This document shows positions 6,309 to 8,129 of a stretch of DNA of 8,129 nt, in pieces (the stretch's first letter is position 1; every line of letters starts with the position of its first letter). The stretch comes from Sphingomonadales bacterium (GTDB taxonomy: Bacteria > Pseudomonadota > Alphaproteobacteria > Sphingomonadales > Sphingomonadaceae): contig JAGXGT010000186.1 of NCBI GenBank assembly GCA_024636595.1, positions 1 through 8,129 of the forward strand, read 5' to 3'. The notes under the pieces are model-generated. The model did not search any database. It was not told where the DNA came from and was given only the letters and a program-made list of their open reading frames with translations. The translations under genes were made by a program, and so were the position numbers.

Positions 6309-6364
6309 CCCCTAAAACCCGAAATAGTCGGGATAAAATGATCCCGAACCCTCGCGGATAGGGG
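6309..6364 (-). terminator. Terminator-like structured region after selO
   Basis: On the minus strand, just after the selO stop, CCCGA (6332-6328) and TCGGG (6322-6318) form a 5-bp stem with a 5-base loop, followed by TTTT (6317-6314): a small intrinsic terminator. The same CCCGA is also part of a perfect 7-bp stem, TCGGGAT (6347-6341) with ATCCCGA (6334-6328), so the two hairpins exclude each other. An outer pair, CCCCTA with TAGGGG (6364-6359 and 6314-6309), can enclose both. It most likely ends selO transcription before astD; the short stem and short T-run keep confidence moderate. Confidence 0.5.
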
Positions 6365-6371
6365 AAATCCG

Positions 6372-7772
6372 TCAGCCGTTGCGCAAGGCGTAGCCCATAT
6401 CGCGGATATCGTTGATTTTTTCCGAGAGCGGCGTCCAATCGTCATCATCTGCAATCGCGTTCCAGATCGATTCAACCTCCTCGATATGCATCGAACAGGG
6501 GACGGGTTTCTGCCAGTATTCGCTGGCCGGTGTCCGGATGCGGGTGCGATCGGCGATTAAATTCCGGAATTCTGAAAACTCGGATCGATCGTCGTTCAAT
6601 TTTCGGAGATTTTCGGTTTTGCCCCAGTCAAAGAAAAACTGGTCAATCTGAAGGGTTTTTGCCGCTAGTCCCTTTTCCGCCGCGACGACCAGATCTCGAT
6701 CCTTTTCGAAACCCTCGGACTCGACTCCAAGTCGCCAGCAAAAATGCTCCGTAAAGGCAGTGCCATAAGCCTTCGGGAAAGCCTCAAGCGTTGCCACCAA
6801 GGGATCGCTATCGGCGATCAGCCGCAGGGCGCTGGCAAATTGCGCCAGGTTCCAGTGCAGCGCCTCTGGCTGCCGGGCAAAACAATATAGCCCTTCATGG
6901 TCAAAATAGGCGGCGGTGAAGCCGGGTTCCCAATAGGGCGTGAACCGCCAAGGGCCATAGTCGAAGCTCTCGCCGCTAATATTGATATTGTCGGTATTGA
7001 GAACACCATGAACAAAGCCGGCGGTCATGTAGGACCCGGCCAGCTTGGCGACTTCCCGGGCCACGTTGGCAAACAGTTCGGCTGACGGATTGTCGGTCTG
7101 TACACCGCCGTAATAATTTTCCAGACAATAGTCGACCAGACGTTGCATCAATTCTTCATTCTTCTCGTAGGCGATCCGCTGAAACGAACCGATCCGGATA
7201 TGACCATGACTCAAACGGGTCATGACCGCTGACCTAGTCGGGGAGGGTTCGTCGCCGCGCGTCAATTGTTCACCGGTTTCCACCACCGAAAATGTTTTCG
7301 AGGTGTTGACCCCCAAGGCTTCGAGCATTTCCGTTGCGAGAATTTCACGGACAGCGCCCTTCAGGGTGAGGCGGCCATCGCCGGTCCGGCTCCACCGCGT
7401 GGTCCCCGACCCCTTGGTGCCAAGGTCCATCAGCCGCTGCTCATGGTCGCGCAACTGCGCAAACAGAAAGCCGCGGCCATCGCCGATTTCAGGATTGTAA
7501 TTGCGGAACTGGTGGCCGTGATACCGGAGCGCGAGCGGTGGATTCAAATTGTCCGCCAGTGGCTCGAATTTTCCGAAATGATTTATCCATTCCTTGTCGT
7601 CAAGATCGTGTAACCCCACGCTCTGGTCCCAGCGGTCATTCCGGAACCGGAGAATATGTTTGGGAAAGTCGGCGGCTGCCGCGGGGTCGCCGATCTTATC
7701 ACCCAATCTGGTGATCTGGACGTCGGGCTGATAGTCGGTCTTGCCGGGCTCGGATTGCGGTTTATATGGCAT
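6372..7772 (-). CDS. selO: Protein adenylyltransferase SelO (YdiU family)
   Basis: A pseudokinase-fold enzyme that transfers AMP from ATP to Ser, Thr or Tyr of target proteins; in the family it is linked to redox stress. The protein has 466 residues, the usual bacterial length. Visible active-site residues are GDGR (97-100), LGTKGSG with Lys120, REIL with Glu143, the arginines at 186 and 193 in MTRLSHGHIRIGSF, and the metal and catalytic group in NTDNINISGESFDYGP (Asp261, Asn262, Asp271). Their spacing follows characterised SelO proteins closely, so an active enzyme is expected. Like other bacterial members it has no selenocysteine, and there is no cysteine near the C-terminus. Start choice: the frame stays open to 7895, but that extension lies antisense to the diverging hydrolase gene and does not look like SelO. 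The ATG at 7772 begins MPYKPQSEPG, with GGAGA directly upstream but too close to be an ideal ribosome binding site. Confidence 0.94.
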   Translation of the reverse strand: MPYKPQSEPGKTDYQPDVQITRLGDKIGDPAAAADFPKHILRFRNDRWDQSVGLHDLDDKEWINHFGKFEPLADNLNPPLALRYHGHQFRNYNPEIGDGRGFLFAQLRDHEQRLMDLGTKGSGTTRWSRTGDGRLTLKGAVREILATEMLEALGVNTSKTFSVVETGEQLTRGDEPSPTRSAVMTRLSHGHIRIGSFQRIAYEKNEELMQRLVDYCLENYYGGVQTDNPSAELFANVAREVAKLAGSYMTAGFVHGVLNTDNINISGESFDYGPWRFTPYWEPGFTAAYFDHEGLYCFARQPEALHWNLAQFASALRLIADSDPLVATLEAFPKAYGTAFTEHFCWRLGVESEGFEKDRDLVVAAEKGLAAKTLQIDQFFFDWGKTENLRKLNDDRSEFSEFRNLIADRTRIRTPASEYWQKPVPCSMHIEEVESIWNAIADDDDWTPLSEKINDIRDMGYALRNG

Positions 7773-7796
7773 TCTCCAACAGTGGCGGCTAATCGG

Positions 7797-7813
7797 TCGC
7801 ACAGCAAGTGCGA
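7797..7813. promoter_or_regulatory. Inverted repeat between divergent selO and hydrolase genes
   Basis: A perfect 6-bp inverted repeat, TCGCAC-AGCAA-GTGCGA, sits in the 60-base gap between the diverging starts at 7772 and 7833. Its size and place would suit an operator for a dimeric regulator. No -35/-10 pair is clear on either strand in the gap, so the role is open; a 6-bp dyad can occur by chance. Confidence 0.3.
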
Positions 7814-7832
7814 ACACAAGGCCAGATGCAGC

Positions 7833-8129
7833 ATGAGTAAAGAAAAATCCTATCAGGACATTTACTGGGAATCCGACGACGGATTGAAGTTGCACGCGTG
7901 GGACTATCCGTCCGACAGCGGCAAAACACCGGTCATCTGCATACCGGGCCTAACCCGCAATGCGCGCGATTTCCAACATCTTGGCACCGCATTCTACGGC
8001 GAACGCCGAATCCTGATGCTGGACTTGCGCGGTCGCGGTGCCAGCGAATATGCCAAGGACAGCAGTACCTATAATCCCAAGCAATATGTTTCTGATATCA
8101 TCATGCTGATGGACGAGCTGGAAATACCG
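7833..8129 (+). CDS. Alpha/beta fold hydrolase, N-terminal part (partial)
   Basis: The first 99 residues of an alpha/beta hydrolase; the gene runs off the right edge. After YWESDDGLKLHAWDY (a two-stranded N-terminal hairpin) comes VICIPGLTRNARDF (34-47). Its PGL stretch takes the place of the usual HG oxyanion-hole motif. Next is RILMLDLRGRGASEYA (59-74), the family's D-x-R-G-x-G-x-S block, and then YNPKQYVSDIIMLMDELEIP, the helix before the nucleophile elbow. The GxSxG serine and the rest of the catalytic triad lie outside the window, so the substrate cannot be judged. The ATG at 7833 is the best start; AAGG at 7818-7821 is a weak ribosome binding site. The ATG at 7826 is out of frame. It diverges from selO. 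Confidence 0.88.
   Translation, partial: MSKEKSYQDIYWESDDGLKLHAWDYPSDSGKTPVICIPGLTRNARDFQHLGTAFYGERRILMLDLRGRGASEYAKDSSTYNPKQYVSDIIMLMDELEIP

Noticed and set aside
7773..7895. N-terminal extension of selO with hydrophobic residues
   Set aside because: It overlaps the start of the diverging alpha/beta hydrolase gene on the opposite strand, has no SelO similarity, and the ATG at 7772 gives a normal-length protein.
1..8129. Mobile elements, CRISPR arrays, tRNA genes or defence systems
   Set aside because: No transposase, integrase, direct-repeat array, cloverleaf-like sequence or defence gene was seen; all longer frames are accounted for by metabolic or core genes.

Overview
The window reads as bacterial chromosome from an alphaproteobacterium, most likely a sphingomonad (Sphingomonadales). 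This is inferred from the wording of the proteins, from moderate GC of roughly 55%, and from an assimilatory sulfur operon that carries both DUF2849 and DUF934 around a nitrite/sulfite-reductase-type CysI. There is no rRNA, tRNA, CRISPR array, transposase or phage gene.

Layout from left to right: (1) the 3' end of dnaB (replicative helicase), plus strand; (2) a small two-helix membrane protein of the DUF3592 type, plus strand, with its own good ribosome binding site; (3) converging on it from the minus strand, a compact five-gene sulfate-assimilation operon. In transcription order this is uroporphyrinogen-III C-methyltransferase (4727 to 3936), DUF2849 (3939 to 3643), sulfite reductase hemoprotein (3641 to 2007), DUF934 (2014 to 1589) and the iron-sulfur type of adenylyl-sulfate reductase CysH (1596 to 814). 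The junctions are an ATGA overlap, a one-base gap, and two 8-base overlaps of the form ATGGNTGA, so translational coupling is expected. (4) Upstream, on the same strand, an astD-type succinylglutamate-semialdehyde dehydrogenase whose reading frame is cut by an in-frame TGA after codon 30. (5) A structured gap with terminator-like hairpins. (6) selO (ydiU), a protein adenylyltransferase, minus strand. (7) Diverging from selO, the 5' part of an alpha/beta hydrolase gene that runs off the right edge.

How the genes fit together: the operon would make the sirohaem precursor (methyltransferase), reduce APS to sulfite (CysH) and reduce sulfite to sulfide (CysI). The two DUF proteins are embedded tightly enough that a role with the reductases is a reasonable guess, but the sequence gives no mechanism. 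CysH carries the CC...CxxC cluster cysteines, so direct use of APS rather than PAPS is expected. DnaB, SelO, AstD and the hydrolase look like unrelated neighbours.

The strongest unusual signal is the broken 5' end of astD: clear AstD homology continues upstream, in the same frame, across a TGA that a single C-to-T change would explain. Secondary points are the mutually exclusive hairpins between selO and astD, a perfect inverted repeat between selO and the hydrolase gene, and the two uncharacterised proteins of the sulfur operon. I do not see a clearly novel system; most of the window is ordinary core-type metabolism.
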